DNA from: an uncultured Desulfobacteraceae bacterium
Lineage (GTDB): Bacteria > Desulfobacterota > Desulfobacteria > Desulfobacterales > UBA5852
Reading direction: 5' to 3'
Length of the DNA: 64,000 nucleotides
NCBI GenBank assembly: GCA_913060875.1
Contig: CAJXSL010000018.1
Coordinates: 36,381-100,380, forward strand
Shown: positions 26,039-35,782 of the stretch, in pieces
How positions within the stretch are numbered: the stretch's first letter is position 1
Layout of the letters: every line of letters begins with the position of its first letter
Notes under the pieces: model-generated
The model's database searches: none
What the model saw: the letters and a program-made list of their open reading frames with translations, nothing else
What the model was told of the DNA's origin: nothing
Position numbers and translations under genes: made by a program

Positions 26039-27670
26039 TTAGCCCACGAATGAACGGCGCAAGATCGTATCCTTCAGCCAGCGTTTATCGTCGCGTTCGG
26101 GATAGCGGATGTTGTAGTGCAACCCCCGGCTTTCCTTGCGGTGGGTGGCACTGCGGATGATCAGCTCCGCCACCATGGCGAGATTGCGCAGTTCGATCAG
26201 GTCGCCGGTCACCTTGAAATTCCAGTAGTAGTCCCTGATTTCCTGCTGAATCATTTCGATGCGCCGCCGGGCGCGCTCCAGGCGCTTGTCGGAACGCACA
26301 ATGCCCACGTAGCTCCACATGAAGCGCCGGATCTCGTCCCAGTTCTGGGAGACCATGATTCGTTCGTCGCTGTCCGTAGTGCCCACCTCGTCCCAGGCCG
26401 GCGGCGCCGGCACCTCCGGCAGGGAGCCGGCAGTGACCTCTTCCAGGGCCTGCTGGGCGGCCCGATGGGCATAGACCAGCGCCTCCAGCAGGGAATTGCT
26501 GGCCAGCCGGTTGGCACCATGCAGGCCCGTGCAGGCCGTCTCCCCCACGGCATAAAGCTGGCGGATATCCGTGCGTCCTTCGGTGTCCGTCACCACCCCG
26601 CCGCACATGTAGTGGGCAGCGGGGACCACCGGAATCGGCTCCCGGGTCATGTCGATGCCAAAGCGCAGGCAATTCTCGTAAAGATTGGGAAAGCGTTCAC
26701 GAATGAAATCGGGATCCTTCCCTGAAATGTCCAGGAAAACGGCGTCGTCGCCGCTTTTTTTGAGCTCGGTGTCGATAGCCCGGGCCACCACGTCCCGGCA
26801 GGCCAGTTCCCGGGCCGGATCGTAGCGTTCCATGAACCGGTCGCCCCGGGCGTCGAGCAGGATAGCGCCTTCCCCGCGTACCGCCTCGGAAATCAGGAAG
26901 TTCTTGGCTTCGGGGTGGTAGAGGCAGGTGGGATGAAACTGGACAAACTCCAGATTGGCCAGAGTGGCGCCAGCCCGGTAGGCCATGGCCAAGCCGTCCC
27001 CGGTGGCAATGTCGGGATTACTGGTATACAGATAGACTTTTCCGGCCCCGCCCGTTGCCAGCAGGACGATCCGGGACACGAAAGGTACCACCTGGCGGGT
27101 CTGGCGATCCAGCACATAGGCCCCGCAGCAGTGTTCTTCGTGGGTGGTCGTCACCAACCCGCGCTTCATGCGGGTGGAGTGGGTGATGAGGTCGATGGCG
27201 ATGTGGTTTTCAAAAAGCTCGATATTGGGGTGTTCGCGAACCTGGGCCAGCAGGGCTCGCTCCACTTCACGGCCGGTCATGTCCTGGGTATGCACGATGC
27301 GGTTGCGGGAGTGGCCGCCTTCCCGACCCAGATCGAATTCTCCGGGAGACGCATTCAGCCGGCGGTTGAACGACACGCCGCGTTCGACCAGTTCCGCAAT
27401 GCGCTGGGGGCCTTCTTCGACAACGAGGCGCACCACTTCGGGATGGCAGAGGCCGGCGCCTGAAGACAGGGTGTCCTCGATATGGAGATCGAAAGAGTCG
27501 TTGCCGCCGAGAACGGCCGCAATACCGCCCTGGGCCTGATTGGTATTGCTCTCCATGGCCTCTTTTTTGGTCACCAGGGCCACCCGGCCGGCGTGGGCGG
27601 TGTTCAGCGCAAACAGCAGGCCGGCAACCCCGCTGCCAATAATCAGGAAATCGGATTGATATGCATTCAT
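26039..27670 (-). CDS. nadB: L-aspartate oxidase
   Basis: 543 residues, normal length. The flavoenzyme oxidises L-aspartate to iminoaspartate for quinolinate synthesis, using fumarate or oxygen as acceptor. FAD motif IIGSGVAGLLFAL at residues 10-22, SNTNQAQGGIAAV near 41, LGREGGHSRNRIVHTQDMTG near 115, and the active-site region AHYMCGGVVTD. The C-terminal helical domain (about 430-530) is complete. The binding site (GGGTAA) is weak. nadA and nadC are not adjacent; nadE is at 17.8 kb. The gene ends against a family III repeat. Confidence 0.96.
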   Translation of the reverse strand: MNAYQSDFLIIGSGVAGLLFALNTAHAGRVALVTKKEAMESNTNQAQGGIAAVLGGNDSFDLHIEDTLSSGAGLCHPEVVRLVVEEGPQRIAELVERGVSFNRRLNASPGEFDLGREGGHSRNRIVHTQDMTGREVERALLAQVREHPNIELFENHIAIDLITHSTRMKRGLVTTTHEEHCCGAYVLDRQTRQVVPFVSRIVLLATGGAGKVYLYTSNPDIATGDGLAMAYRAGATLANLEFVQFHPTCLYHPEAKNFLISEAVRGEGAILLDARGDRFMERYDPARELACRDVVARAIDTELKKSGDDAVFLDISGKDPDFIRERFPNLYENCLRFGIDMTREPIPVVPAAHYMCGGVVTDTEGRTDIRQLYAVGETACTGLHGANRLASNSLLEALVYAHRAAQQALEEVTAGSLPEVPAPPAWDEVGTTDSDERIMVSQNWDEIRRFMWSYVGIVRSDKRLERARRRIEMIQQEIRDYYWNFKVTGDLIELRNLAMVAELIIRSATHRKESRGLHYNIRYPERDDKRWLKDTILRRSFVG

Positions 27671-27784
27671 TGTTTACCCATATAGCATGTCAGGGGGGTG
27701 CAGGACGGAGCGGGCTCAGCACGCATGCCGGGGCCCCCCGGAAACCGGCAAAAAGGTGCACGGGCTGACGGCCGTAAGCCGCGA

Positions 27785-28405
27785 TTAGATCATATACATG
27801 GATTTACGCCGCTGGCGTTTCATCACCAACCCCAGCAAAATGCCGATAAAAAGGATACCGGCACCGCTGAAGAAAAAGATCAGATACTTGCGCATCTGGA
27901 AGGTGCTGGCATCCGCATCCTGCTTAAGGTCGTCATAGCTGCGGGTGAGGTCTTCGAGGGCTTTGGTCTTTTCCTGGAGGGACGCCTGGATTTTCGAATT
28001 GGCGGCCTTGAGATCTTCATTGGATTGGGTCAGTTCGTCGGAGGTCGTGCTGAGACGGCTGTGCTTTCTTTGCAGTTCTTCAAGGATAAGCCGGCTGGGT
28101 TTCGCTTTGGACAGATAGCGTTTCAGCACCCAGCCTTCCTTGCCGTTCGACAGGCGCACATGGACCCACTCTTCCCCATCCTCGAGAATGTCCATCTTGG
28201 CACCCGTTGAAACGATTTCCAGAATTTTGCGGTCCGTCCCCGGGCCGGAGCGCAACGTCAGCTTGATTTCATCACCGACATAAACCGTTTCAGCCCCGGC
28301 CACAGTTACTGAAAAGCACAACACCACCCCCACCCATAGCACCAGTTCCCAAAACCGGTCCGCAGGCGTCCGTGTTGTACATCGCATTGGCTTACCGCTT
28401 CGCAT
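27785..28405 (-). CDS. SH3 domain protein, TIGR04211 family
   Basis: 206 residues. N-terminal signal sequence or anchor (residues 19-38, ELVLWVGVVLCFSVTVAGA), a bacterial SH3 domain (about 40-100: YVGDEIKLTLRSGPGTDRKI, GWVLKRYLS), a coiled coil (about 108-165) and a C-terminal membrane span (about 173-195, LIFFFSGAGILFIGILLGLV) with a basic tail. This layout matches TIGR04211 proteins, thought to sit in the inner membrane with the SH3 part in the periplasm. GAAGGGG precedes the ATG. It lies 114 bases upstream of nadB on the same strand. Confidence 0.87.
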   Translation of the reverse strand: MRSGKPMRCTTRTPADRFWELVLWVGVVLCFSVTVAGAETVYVGDEIKLTLRSGPGTDRKILEIVSTGAKMDILEDGEEWVHVRLSNGKEGWVLKRYLSKAKPSRLILEELQRKHSRLSTTSDELTQSNEDLKAANSKIQASLQEKTKALEDLTRSYDDLKQDADASTFQMRKYLIFFFSGAGILFIGILLGLVMKRQRRKSMYMI

Positions 28406-28592
28406 GATAACCCCTTCTTCGTGTTGCTTGTCATTCCCATTGCGGCCGTCGGGAAAAGGCCGTTGGGTGATGGTATGAGCAGATACTAAATATCTTCTTA
28501 TATTGATTAGAAATTGTCCCGCATGTCAATAATTTCTTTAATTTTTTCCACCCTTATGATAATTTGAAACAGTCTTAAAGGAAGAGATAATC

Positions 28593-29009
28593 ATGATTGC
28601 CTACGATTTAGTTTGCCAAAACGGCCACACCTTCGAAGGATGGTTCGAAGATGCCAGGACCTATGAAAAGCAGAAAAAGAAGGGGCTCTTGACCTGCCCG
28701 GTCTGCAATGGCCCCGGCGTCACCCGTCGCCCCTCGACCTTTGCCATCAAATCCCGTCCCGCCGCCAAAGCGCCACAGCCGGACAGCGCCGATTTGCAGG
28801 CACTGGGCCGCCAGATCTACGACTTCGTGGATAAAAATTTCGACAATGTCGGCTCTGATTTTGCCAAAGAAGCCCTCAAAATCCACTACGGCGCCGCCGA
28901 ACCGCGCAATATCCGCGGTGTCAGCACAAAGCAGGAAGAAAAAACCCTCAAGGAAGAGGGCGTGGATTTCGTGAAACTGCCGCTGCCCGCTTCCCCGGAA
29001 AAAGAATAA
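28593..29009 (+). CDS. DUF1178 family protein
   Basis: 138 residues with a strong AAAGGAAGAG binding site. The N-terminus MIAYDLVCQNGHTFEGWF and the knuckle LTCPVCNGPGV form a small zinc-ribbon-like module: Cys9, His12 and Cys35, Cys38. The rest matches DUF1178. The function is unknown; such proteins often accompany carbon-nitrogen hydrolases in proteobacteria, but not here. It converges on recD2. Confidence 0.88.
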   Translation: MIAYDLVCQNGHTFEGWFEDARTYEKQKKKGLLTCPVCNGPGVTRRPSTFAIKSRPAAKAPQPDSADLQALGRQIYDFVDKNFDNVGSDFAKEALKIHYGAAEPRNIRGVSTKQEEKTLKEEGVDFVKLPLPASPEKE

Positions 29010-29018
29010 ACCTCGCCC

Positions 29019-31247
29019 TTATTGGTCCCATGATCCCCCGAAACCTGAAACGGCCAAACGCCGACGCAGGCCGGACAACCGTTGCTTGGGCCGATCGTTC
29101 TTCAAGGCAATGTCCATCGCCCGGCGGCTGCCCACGATGACCACCAGCTTCTGCCCCCTGGTCATGGCCGTATAAAGAAGGTTGCGCTGCAGCATGACAA
29201 AATGCTGGGTCAGCAGCGGCAGCACCACCGCCGGATATTCCGAACCCTGTGACTTGTGGACGGATATGGCATACGCCAGGGTCAATTCATCCAGATCGGC
29301 GAAATCGTACCCCACCTCCCGCCCGTCAAAATCGACGGTCAGCCGCTCCCGCTCATCCATGACCGTCGTAACCCGGCCGATGTCACCATTGAAGACATCT
29401 TTGCTGTAGTTGTTGCGCAGGTGCATCACCTTGTCGCCGGGCTGAAAACCGGCCGGCCCCTGCCGCGGCCCCGGATTCAGCAGCGCCTGCAGTTTCCGGT
29501 TGAGGTTGATGGTGCCGGCCTCGCCCTTGTGCACGGGGGTCAGCACCTGGATGTCGCTGACGGCATCCAGGCCGTACTGATCCGGTATCCAATGGGCACA
29601 TAAATCCATGATCGTGCGCACCGCATCCCCGGTGCGTCGCACTTCGATAAAGTGAAACGGGGACAGGATATCCTTCGCGAAGTCCGTCGACAGATCAGGC
29701 CGTTGGCCGTCGCGCACACGATGGGCATTGTGAACGATCGGGCTTTCGTCGGCCTGGCGGAAAACTTCCCGGAGGTGGAAGACGGCCGGCCTTTCAGAAG
29801 CGATAATGTCCTGAAGGACATTGCCGGGGCCCACCGAGGGCAGTTGGAAGACATCGCCCACCAGGATCAGGACGGATGTCAGGGGCACCGCCTTCAGGTA
29901 ATGGGCCATCAGCAGGGTGTCCACCATGGAGGCCTCGTCGATGATGAAAACGTCCGCGTCGATGGGGTTGTCCTGGTCTTTTTCAAAACCGCCCGCCACG
30001 GGGTTGTAGCCCAGAAGTTTATGCAGGGTGGCAGCGGGCCGGCGGGTCACTTCGGACAGGCGGCGGGCGGCGCGGCCGGTGGGCGCGGCCAGGCATACGG
30101 TCTGGCCCGTGGCGTGAAACACCGTGTGCAGCGCCCGGATCAGGGTGGTTTTGCCGGTGCCGGGCCCACCGGTGATGACGGCCACACGGTGGCTCAAAGC
30201 CCCCTGGATCACCGCCTGCTGGGCCGGCGACAACTGGATGGCCAGACGCCGGATCACGGTTGCGGTGATATCCTCGGGGGATACTTCCGGCGGCGGCAGC
30301 GGCAGGGTCAGCATGGCGTTCAGGCGATCGGCCAGTCCGCGCTCGGCGTCATAAAGCGCCATGCGGTAGAGCCTGCGCCCGTCCGCATCGTTCGCAGGGC
30401 TGACATGGATATCGTAATCCCGCGCCATGCCGTCCACAACCCCGGCCAGCGCTTCCGCATCGATGCCAAAAAGGTCGTGGCTTTGCGCCAGCAGCTGTTT
30501 TTCCGGCAGGAACACATGCCCCTCGTTAGCGGCCTGGTCCAGCAAATGGCCGATGCAGGCCCGTATGCGGCGGGGATCCTCGGCGGGTAATCCCTGGTTG
30601 CGGGCAATGGTATCGGCAATCACGAACCCGATGCCGGGCAACTCGTCCACAGCGCAGTAAGGATCCTCCTGGAGCAGGGCGACAGCGTCCTCCCCCAGCG
30701 TTTTGAGAATTCGTCCGCAATAGGCCGCCTTCAGGCCGTTATCCTGCAGAAACTGCATCAGCTGCCGGGCACCATGGTGGGCTTTCCAGCCCTCCGCGAT
30801 CAGCGCTGCGGTCTGGGCGCCGATCCCGTGGACGTCGGCCAACTGCTGGGGCTGCTGCTCGATCACCTTCAGCAGATCGGCCCCGAAATGCCGCACCAGG
30901 CGTTCCACCAGTTTCGGTCCGATTCCACGAATGACGCCCGAGGCCAGGTAGCGCCGGACACCGTCCACGGTATCCGGCAGCAGAACCTGATAATGGGAGA
31001 CTTTCAGCTGGGCGCCGTAACGGGGATGCCGTTCCCAATGCCCGGTGACTTCCAGCGACTCGCCGGGACCGGAAATCAGGAGATGACCCAGAACCGACAC
31101 CCGGTGCCCCTCGGGCTCCGTATGCAGGCGGGCAATGGTGAAATGATTGTCGGGATTCTGATAGGTAATGCGCTCGACACGCCCCCGCAGGGTCACCGCC
31201 CCATCATCATGGGGGGGGGACTGATCCTCGTCCGGGAAAGGACTCAC
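29019..31247 (-). CDS. recD2: RecD-like DNA helicase
   Basis: 742 residues with a GTG start at 31247 that overlaps the gmhB stop (GTGA). N-terminal OB-like region (VTLRGRVERITYQNPDNHFT), tandem helix-hairpin-helix segment (GIGPKLVERLVRHFG), then SF1 helicase motifs: Walker A TGGPGTGKTTLI, Walker B VFIIDEASMVD, and C-terminal YAISVHKSQGSEYPAV plus LLYTAMTRGQKLVVIVG. This is the RecD2 type, a 5'-3' helicase in bacteria that lack a RecBC partner. It is the third gene of rlpA-gmhB-recD2. Confidence 0.94.
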   Translation of the reverse strand: MSPFPDEDQSPPHDDGAVTLRGRVERITYQNPDNHFTIARLHTEPEGHRVSVLGHLLISGPGESLEVTGHWERHPRYGAQLKVSHYQVLLPDTVDGVRRYLASGVIRGIGPKLVERLVRHFGADLLKVIEQQPQQLADVHGIGAQTAALIAEGWKAHHGARQLMQFLQDNGLKAAYCGRILKTLGEDAVALLQEDPYCAVDELPGIGFVIADTIARNQGLPAEDPRRIRACIGHLLDQAANEGHVFLPEKQLLAQSHDLFGIDAEALAGVVDGMARDYDIHVSPANDADGRRLYRMALYDAERGLADRLNAMLTLPLPPPEVSPEDITATVIRRLAIQLSPAQQAVIQGALSHRVAVITGGPGTGKTTLIRALHTVFHATGQTVCLAAPTGRAARRLSEVTRRPAATLHKLLGYNPVAGGFEKDQDNPIDADVFIIDEASMVDTLLMAHYLKAVPLTSVLILVGDVFQLPSVGPGNVLQDIIASERPAVFHLREVFRQADESPIVHNAHRVRDGQRPDLSTDFAKDILSPFHFIEVRRTGDAVRTIMDLCAHWIPDQYGLDAVSDIQVLTPVHKGEAGTINLNRKLQALLNPGPRQGPAGFQPGDKVMHLRNNYSKDVFNGDIGRVTTVMDERERLTVDFDGREVGYDFADLDELTLAYAISVHKSQGSEYPAVVLPLLTQHFVMLQRNLLYTAMTRGQKLVVIVGSRRAMDIALKNDRPKQRLSGLRRRLAVSGFGGSWDQ

Positions 31248-31819
31248 GGTGTTTTCCCCATCGTGCCGAGCAGCCAGTCGACGGCGGCCGCCAGGTCGGC
31301 CGCGACCCGATCAGGGTGAAGTCCTTTGGTCGTCAGCTGGGCCTGGGCGTCGTGCAAGCCGGTCCGCACCAGGATGGTCCGGCCGCAGCCGGCCCGGATA
31401 CCGCACTCGATGTCGCGCGCACTGTCACCGATCATGGTGCTGGCCGCAAGATCCAGGTTGTACTGGCGCCGGGCCTCCAGGATCAGGCCGGGTTTGGGTT
31501 TGCGGCAGTCGCACCCTTCGTCGGGGTGGTGGGGGCAGTAGAACACGGCATCGATGCGCCCCCCCTGACGTTCCACGGCCTGCCGGAGATTGCGATGCAT
31601 GTCCTCCAGGGTAGCGACATCCATCATGCCGCGTCCCACGGCCGACTGGTTGGTGATCAACATGACCGCCATGCCGGCCCGGGTAAGCCGGACGATGGCC
31701 TCCAGGCTGCCGGGCAGAAAAACGAACTGGTCCCAGGAGGTGACATAATCCGGTGAATCCCGGTTGATCACGCCGTCCCGATCCAGGAAAACGGTATATC
31801 CGGCCCCGTCCGCTCCCAT
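31244..31819 (-). CDS. gmhB: D-glycero-D-manno-heptose 1,7-bisphosphate phosphatase
   Basis: 191 residues, HAD superfamily. Nucleophile motif VFLDRDGVIN (residues 10-19), motif II MLITNQSAVGRG, zinc-binding loop CPHHPDEGCDCRKPKPG, motif IV MIGDSARDIECG. It removes the C7 phosphate from heptose bisphosphate in ADP-heptose synthesis for the LPS core, consistent with a Gram-negative envelope. It starts one base after the rlpA stop and overlaps recD2 by 4 bases, so the three are one transcript. Confidence 0.93.
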   Translation of the reverse strand: MGADGAGYTVFLDRDGVINRDSPDYVTSWDQFVFLPGSLEAIVRLTRAGMAVMLITNQSAVGRGMMDVATLEDMHRNLRQAVERQGGRIDAVFYCPHHPDEGCDCRKPKPGLILEARRQYNLDLAASTMIGDSARDIECGIRAGCGRTILVRTGLHDAQAQLTTKGLHPDRVAADLAAAVDWLLGTMGKTP

Positions 31820-31820
31820 G

Positions 31821-32603
31821 TTACTCTGCCACTATAATGACATCGAAGCCTTGGCGCATCAGGACCTGTTCGTACTCGTCAGCTTCCGCCAAGGTCGTTG
31901 CCCGCCCTACGCGCACCCGGTGGAACATGCCGTCGCCCCGATCAAAAGAAACGACATGGACATGTTTGTATTTTTTCCTTTTGAGTTCGGCGGCCCGGCG
32001 CTCGGCATTGTTGCGGTCCAGAAAGGCGCCGACCTGGAAGGTGAAGTTGCCGCGGGTCAGATCGACGGCCACCAGGCGCTCCTGTCCCCCGGGCTGGCGC
32101 ACCCGGCGCGCCGGGGCAGCCAGGGCCACGATCTCCACCGGGGCCGTGCCCGGCCCGACCACCCCCAGTTTTTCGGCCGCGCCATAGGACAGATCGATAA
32201 TGCGCCCCTTCACGAAGGGACCGCGATCATTGATGCGCACATCCAGCTGTCGCCCGTTGCGGAGGTTATGCACCCGCACCACCGTGTCGAAGGGAAGTGT
32301 TTTGTGAGCCGCCGATACCCCGTACATGTCGTAGCGTTCACCGTTGGAGGTCTTACGGCCGTGGAATTTCTGGCCGTACCAGGAAGCCGTTCCCCGCTGC
32401 CGGAAACCATCGGCGTCCGGTATGGGCTGGTACCATTGTTTCCCCACCCGATAGGGTTGGGGATAGCCCTGGGGTGCGGCGGGGGCCTGGCGGGGGGGAG
32501 CGGTCGTCACCGAGTGACAGGCGTTCAGCCAGAAAAAAAGGCCGCACAGGCACAGGACCCAACGCCATGAGGGACACGAAGCATGGAAAAACGGTGGCTT
32601 CAT
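31821..32603 (-). CDS. rlpA: RlpA-type septal ring lytic transglycosylase lipoprotein with SPOR domain
   Basis: 260 residues from the ATG at 32603 (GGGAGCGG upstream). Lipoprotein signal with lipobox WLNAC (Cys at about 29). A Pro/Ala-rich linker leads to the double-psi beta-barrel catalytic domain (GTASWYGQKFHGRKTSNGE, then VRINDRGPFVKGRIIDLS with the catalytic Asp and an invariant His). A SPOR domain for binding denuded septal glycan occupies about residues 180-258. It cleaves glycan strands without stem peptides at division. First gene of rlpA-gmhB-recD2. Confidence 0.93.
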   Translation of the reverse strand: MKPPFFHASCPSWRWVLCLCGLFFWLNACHSVTTAPPRQAPAAPQGYPQPYRVGKQWYQPIPDADGFRQRGTASWYGQKFHGRKTSNGERYDMYGVSAAHKTLPFDTVVRVHNLRNGRQLDVRINDRGPFVKGRIIDLSYGAAEKLGVVGPGTAPVEIVALAAPARRVRQPGGQERLVAVDLTRGNFTFQVGAFLDRNNAERRAAELKRKKYKHVHVVSFDRGDGMFHRVRVGRATTLAEADEYEQVLMRQGFDVIIVAE

Positions 32604-32649
32604 GGGCAGCCGCTCCCAACAGTTGTTGCGGCCGGATCTGCGGGGCCGC

Positions 32650-32697
32650 AAAAAACCGGCCGGCCGGGCCTCCGTCCGCGGGCCCCGGCGGGCCGGT
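32650..32697 (-). terminator. Rho-independent terminator of the hsp20-lon operon
   Basis: On the minus strand a very GC-rich inverted repeat (32656-32697; ACCGGCCCGCC with GGCCGGCCGGT at the ends) is followed by TTTTTT (32650-32655). It starts 12 bases after the lon stop codon. Confidence 0.8.
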
Positions 32698-32708
32698 GAT
32701 GGTTGGAT

Positions 32709-35117
32709 TCAGGCACCAATCGCAATGCGCAGCACGTCCTTCATTTTGGACACGAAGTGGAACTGAATGGCATCCCGCACCTTTTCCGGCACATCGATCA
32801 GGTCTTTCTCGTTGGCCGCCGGAAGAATCAGGGTCCTGATGCCGGCCCGATGAGCACCGAGCACCTTTTCCTTGATGCCCCCCACGGGCAGCACCTGGCC
32901 GCGCAAGGTGATCTCGCCGGTCATGGCCAGATCTTTTTTAATGCGCCGGTTCGTGAGCAAGGACACCAGGGCCGTCAGCATGGTGACCCCGGCAGACGGT
33001 CCGTCCTTGGGAATCGCCCCGGCCGGCACGTGGATGTGGAGATCATGCTTGCTGAAGAAATCCTCGTCGATCTTGAGGGCTTTGGCATGGGAGCGGATGA
33101 AACTCAGGGCCGCGGTGGCCGATTCCTTCATCACATCCCCCAGCTGCCCGGTCAGGGTCAGCCCCTTCTGCCCCTTCATGGCAGTGGCCTCGATAAACAG
33201 GATCTCACCGCCGGTGGGCGTCCAGGCCAGGCCCATGGCAACCCCCGGCGTGGCCGTGCGAGCCTTGGTTTCGGAGGTCAGTTTGACCGGCCCGAGGTAT
33301 TCGGCCACATCATCCATCGACACGGAAACGGCCTCGGCATCGCCCTGGGCGACTTTGGCCGCCACGCCCCGACAAACCGAGGCGATTTGCCGCTCCAGGT
33401 TGCGCAACCCGGCCTCGCGGGTATAACCGCTGATGATGCGCTTGACCGCTCCGGCCGTGATTTTGATCTGGCGCGCCTTGAGACCGTGGGCCTCCCGCTG
33501 CCGCGGGATCAGGTAGCGGTTGGCGATCTTGACCTTTTCCTCCATCGTATACCCGACCATTTCCAGCACTTCCATACGGTCCAGCAGGGGCGGCGGAATC
33601 GTGTCGAGCACATTGGCGGTCGTGATAAACATGACCCGGCTAAGGTCGAAAGGCACATCCAGGTAATGGTCCGAAAAGGTAAAGTTCTGCTCGGGGTCGA
33701 GCACTTCCAGCAGGGCCGACGAGGGATCGCCCCGGAAGTCGCTGCCCAGTTTGTCGATCTCATCCAGCATGAAGACGGGATTGTTCGAATCACAGCGGCG
33801 CAGGGCCTGGATGATGCGACCGGGCATGGCCCCGACATAGGTGCGCCGGTGGCCGCGGATCTCGGCTTCATCGCGCACGCCCCCCAAGGAAATCCGCCAG
33901 AAGGCGCGGCCCATGGCGCGGGCCACCGACCGGCCCAGGGAGGTTTTGCCGGTCCCCGGGGGGCCCACGAAGCACAGGATGGGTCCCTTGGTTTCCGGGT
34001 TGAGCTTGCGCACGGCCAGGTGCTCAACAATGCGCTTCTTGGCTTTTTCCAGCCCGAAATGGTCCTCGTCCAGAATGGCGCGGGCCGCCTTGATATCCAG
34101 GTTGTCGTCGGTCCCCTTGTGCCAGGGAAGCGCCGTCACCCAGTCCAAATAAGTCGTGGCCACGGTGTATTCGGCTGAAGAGGGGTGCATGCGGGCCAGC
34201 CGGTCCAGCTCCCGTTCGGCCTCTTTGCGGGCCTCTTCCGGCAGATCGCCTTCGAGGATCTTGGTGCGGTATTCCTCCAATTCCACATTGGCATCGTCGG
34301 TCTCGCCCAGCTCCTCCCGGATGGCCTTGAGCTGCTGGCGCAGGTAATACTCCCGCTGGCTTTTTTCCATGTCGCCCTTGACCTGGGACTGGATCTTGTT
34401 CCCCAGTTCCAGAATCTCGAGCTGTTCGGTCACCATGCGGGTCACCGCCCGCAGCCGTTTTTTGACATCGTCGATTTCCAGAATCGTCTGCTTTTTGGCG
34501 GCATCGACGTTGAGGGTCGAGGCCACCATATTGGCCAGGGTGCCCGGCTCATTGATGGCCTTGGCCATGGCGGCGACTTCCGACGGCATGCCCGGCGAGA
34601 ATTCGACCACCCGGTTGAACAGGTTGACCAGGTTGGTCATCATGGCTTCGACTTCTTTGCCTTCGGCCTCCTCCTCCTTGACGTGCTCCACCCGGGCAAT
34701 CAAATAGGGTTTTTCCTGGTCAAAACCCTTCACCCGGAACCGGCTGATGCCCTGGACCAGCATCTGGGTCTGGTTGTCCTGGGTTTTGGCCATCTTCAGG
34801 ATCATGGCGCTGGTCCCGACCTGGGCGAGATTCTCCATGGGGTCGAACACCTGGCCGTCGGCCGGGGACGTACCATCGCTGCCGATGGCACCGGATTTAG
34901 CCTCGTCCTCGGATGTTGCCTCGGGTTTGGCCACCAGCAGACCGACGATGCGGTCCTTCTGCATGGCTTCATCCACCAGTTTGATGGAATCCCCCTGCAT
35001 GACCACCAGGGGCAACACCATTTTGGGGTAAAGGGCGGTTTCGTTCAGCGGTAATATGGGAAGGCGTGCGGGGAGTTTTTCGGTTGTGAATTCCTCCGGC
35101 GACCTTTGATCTGTCAT
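32709..35117 (-). CDS. lon: Lon protease
   Basis: 802 residues. N-terminal substrate-binding LON domain (about 15-225), AAA+ module with Walker A GPPGTGKT and [10 protein letters not shown], and C-terminal protease with the Ser-Lys dyad Ser708 (DGPSAGVTM) and Lys751 ([10 protein letters not shown]). It degrades misfolded and regulatory proteins with ATP. The LON domain carries an acidic, Ser/Gly-rich insert of some 20 residues (about 68-90, [11 protein letters not shown] onward) absent from E. coli Lon. GGGAGGAG precedes the ATG. It follows hsp20 by 73 bases, suggesting a joint heat-shock transcript. Confidence 0.97.
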   Translation of the reverse strand: MTDQRSPEEFTTEKLPARLPILPLNETALYPKMVLPLVVMQGDSIKLVDEAMQKDRIVGLLVAKPEATSEDEAKSGAIGSDGTSPADGQVFDPMENLAQVGTSAMILKMAKTQDNQTQMLVQGISRFRVKGFDQEKPYLIARVEHVKEEEAEGKEVEAMMTNLVNLFNRVVEFSPGMPSEVAAMAKAINEPGTLANMVASTLNVDAAKKQTILEIDDVKKRLRAVTRMVTEQLEILELGNKIQSQVKGDMEKSQREYYLRQQLKAIREELGETDDANVELEEYRTKILEGDLPEEARKEAERELDRLARMHPSSAEYTVATTYLDWVTALPWHKGTDDNLDIKAARAILDEDHFGLEKAKKRIVEHLAVRKLNPETKGPILCFVGPPGTGKTSLGRSVARAMGRAFWRISLGGVRDEAEIRGHRRTYVGAMPGRIIQALRRCDSNNPVFMLDEIDKLGSDFRGDPSSALLEVLDPEQNFTFSDHYLDVPFDLSRVMFITTANVLDTIPPPLLDRMEVLEMVGYTMEEKVKIANRYLIPRQREAHGLKARQIKITAGAVKRIISGYTREAGLRNLERQIASVCRGVAAKVAQGDAEAVSVSMDDVAEYLGPVKLTSETKARTATPGVAMGLAWTPTGGEILFIEATAMKGQKGLTLTGQLGDVMKESATAALSFIRSHAKALKIDEDFFSKHDLHIHVPAGAIPKDGPSAGVTMLTALVSLLTNRRIKKDLAMTGEITLRGQVLPVGGIKEKVLGAHRAGIRTLILPAANEKDLIDVPEKVRDAIQFHFVSKMKDVLRIAIGA

Positions 35118-35190
35118 AATCTCCTCCCAATGGAATCAAGCGATTGCGGGATAATGATTTCCAATGATGGCGTCCGGTTGCTCCAAGGGA

Positions 35191-35637
35191 TCATTCTTCC
35201 GAGATGGGAATCCGGCGGGGCCGCGTGGACAACGCCTTGGTGAGGCGCAGCTGCAGAAAGCCGTTGGTGTACGTCGCCGCCGCCACTTCGGGATCGATCG
35301 TCGTGGGCAGATAAATCACCCGTTCGAAATCACCGTATTGGATTTCCGCCAGGCGAAAAGATGCCTCGGCCGCACGGGGCAGGGGCAGGCGGCGCCCGCT
35401 GATCTTAACGGCCTTGTTGTTAATCTCGACATCCAGATCCTTCTTGTCCACCCCGGCAATTTCAGCCGTGATGAAAAACTCTTCGGGGGTTTCATAGACA
35501 TCCATTTGGGGATTCCAAGGCTGGTCGCAATCGGCAAACATCGGGTTGACCGAGCGGAAAATGGTGTCCAGCGTACGCTCGAAACCCGATTCCAGCCTGC
35601 CCCAATCGTCGCCGAATCGAATCTTGATATATTCCAT
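35191..35637 (-). CDS. Small heat-shock protein, Hsp20/alpha-crystallin family
   Basis: 148 residues, AGGAG binding site. The alpha-crystallin domain spans about residues 42-135 (MDVYETPEEFFITAEIAGV; INNKAVKISGRR; FERVIYLPTTID; YTNGFLQLRLTK). The C-terminal RRIPISEE contains an I-P-I motif that docks to neighbouring subunits, as in active oligomers. It holds unfolding proteins for refolding or degradation; lon follows in the same direction. A TATAAT box lies on the minus strand at 35670-35675, but a matching -35 box is not evident. Confidence 0.93.
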   Translation of the reverse strand: MEYIKIRFGDDWGRLESGFERTLDTIFRSVNPMFADCDQPWNPQMDVYETPEEFFITAEIAGVDKKDLDVEINNKAVKISGRRLPLPRAAEASFRLAEIQYGDFERVIYLPTTIDPEVAAATYTNGFLQLRLTKALSTRPRRIPISEE

Positions 35638-35782
35638 GGCCGACTCCTGGTTGCTAAGACAGGTACATTATTATAAATCAAGCTGTTAAAACGGTGCCGG
35701 CAAATTAGCATTTCGACCGTTGTTTGTAAAGCGGGGAACCGCCCGCTCCCGGCCGACACCCACCCTTAGCCCCGGACTCACG

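Noticed and set aside
35670..35675. TATAAT box as a heat-shock (sigma-32) promoter for hsp20
   Set aside because: No CTTGAA/CCCCAT pair and no suitable -35 box at the right distance; left only as a remark under hsp20.
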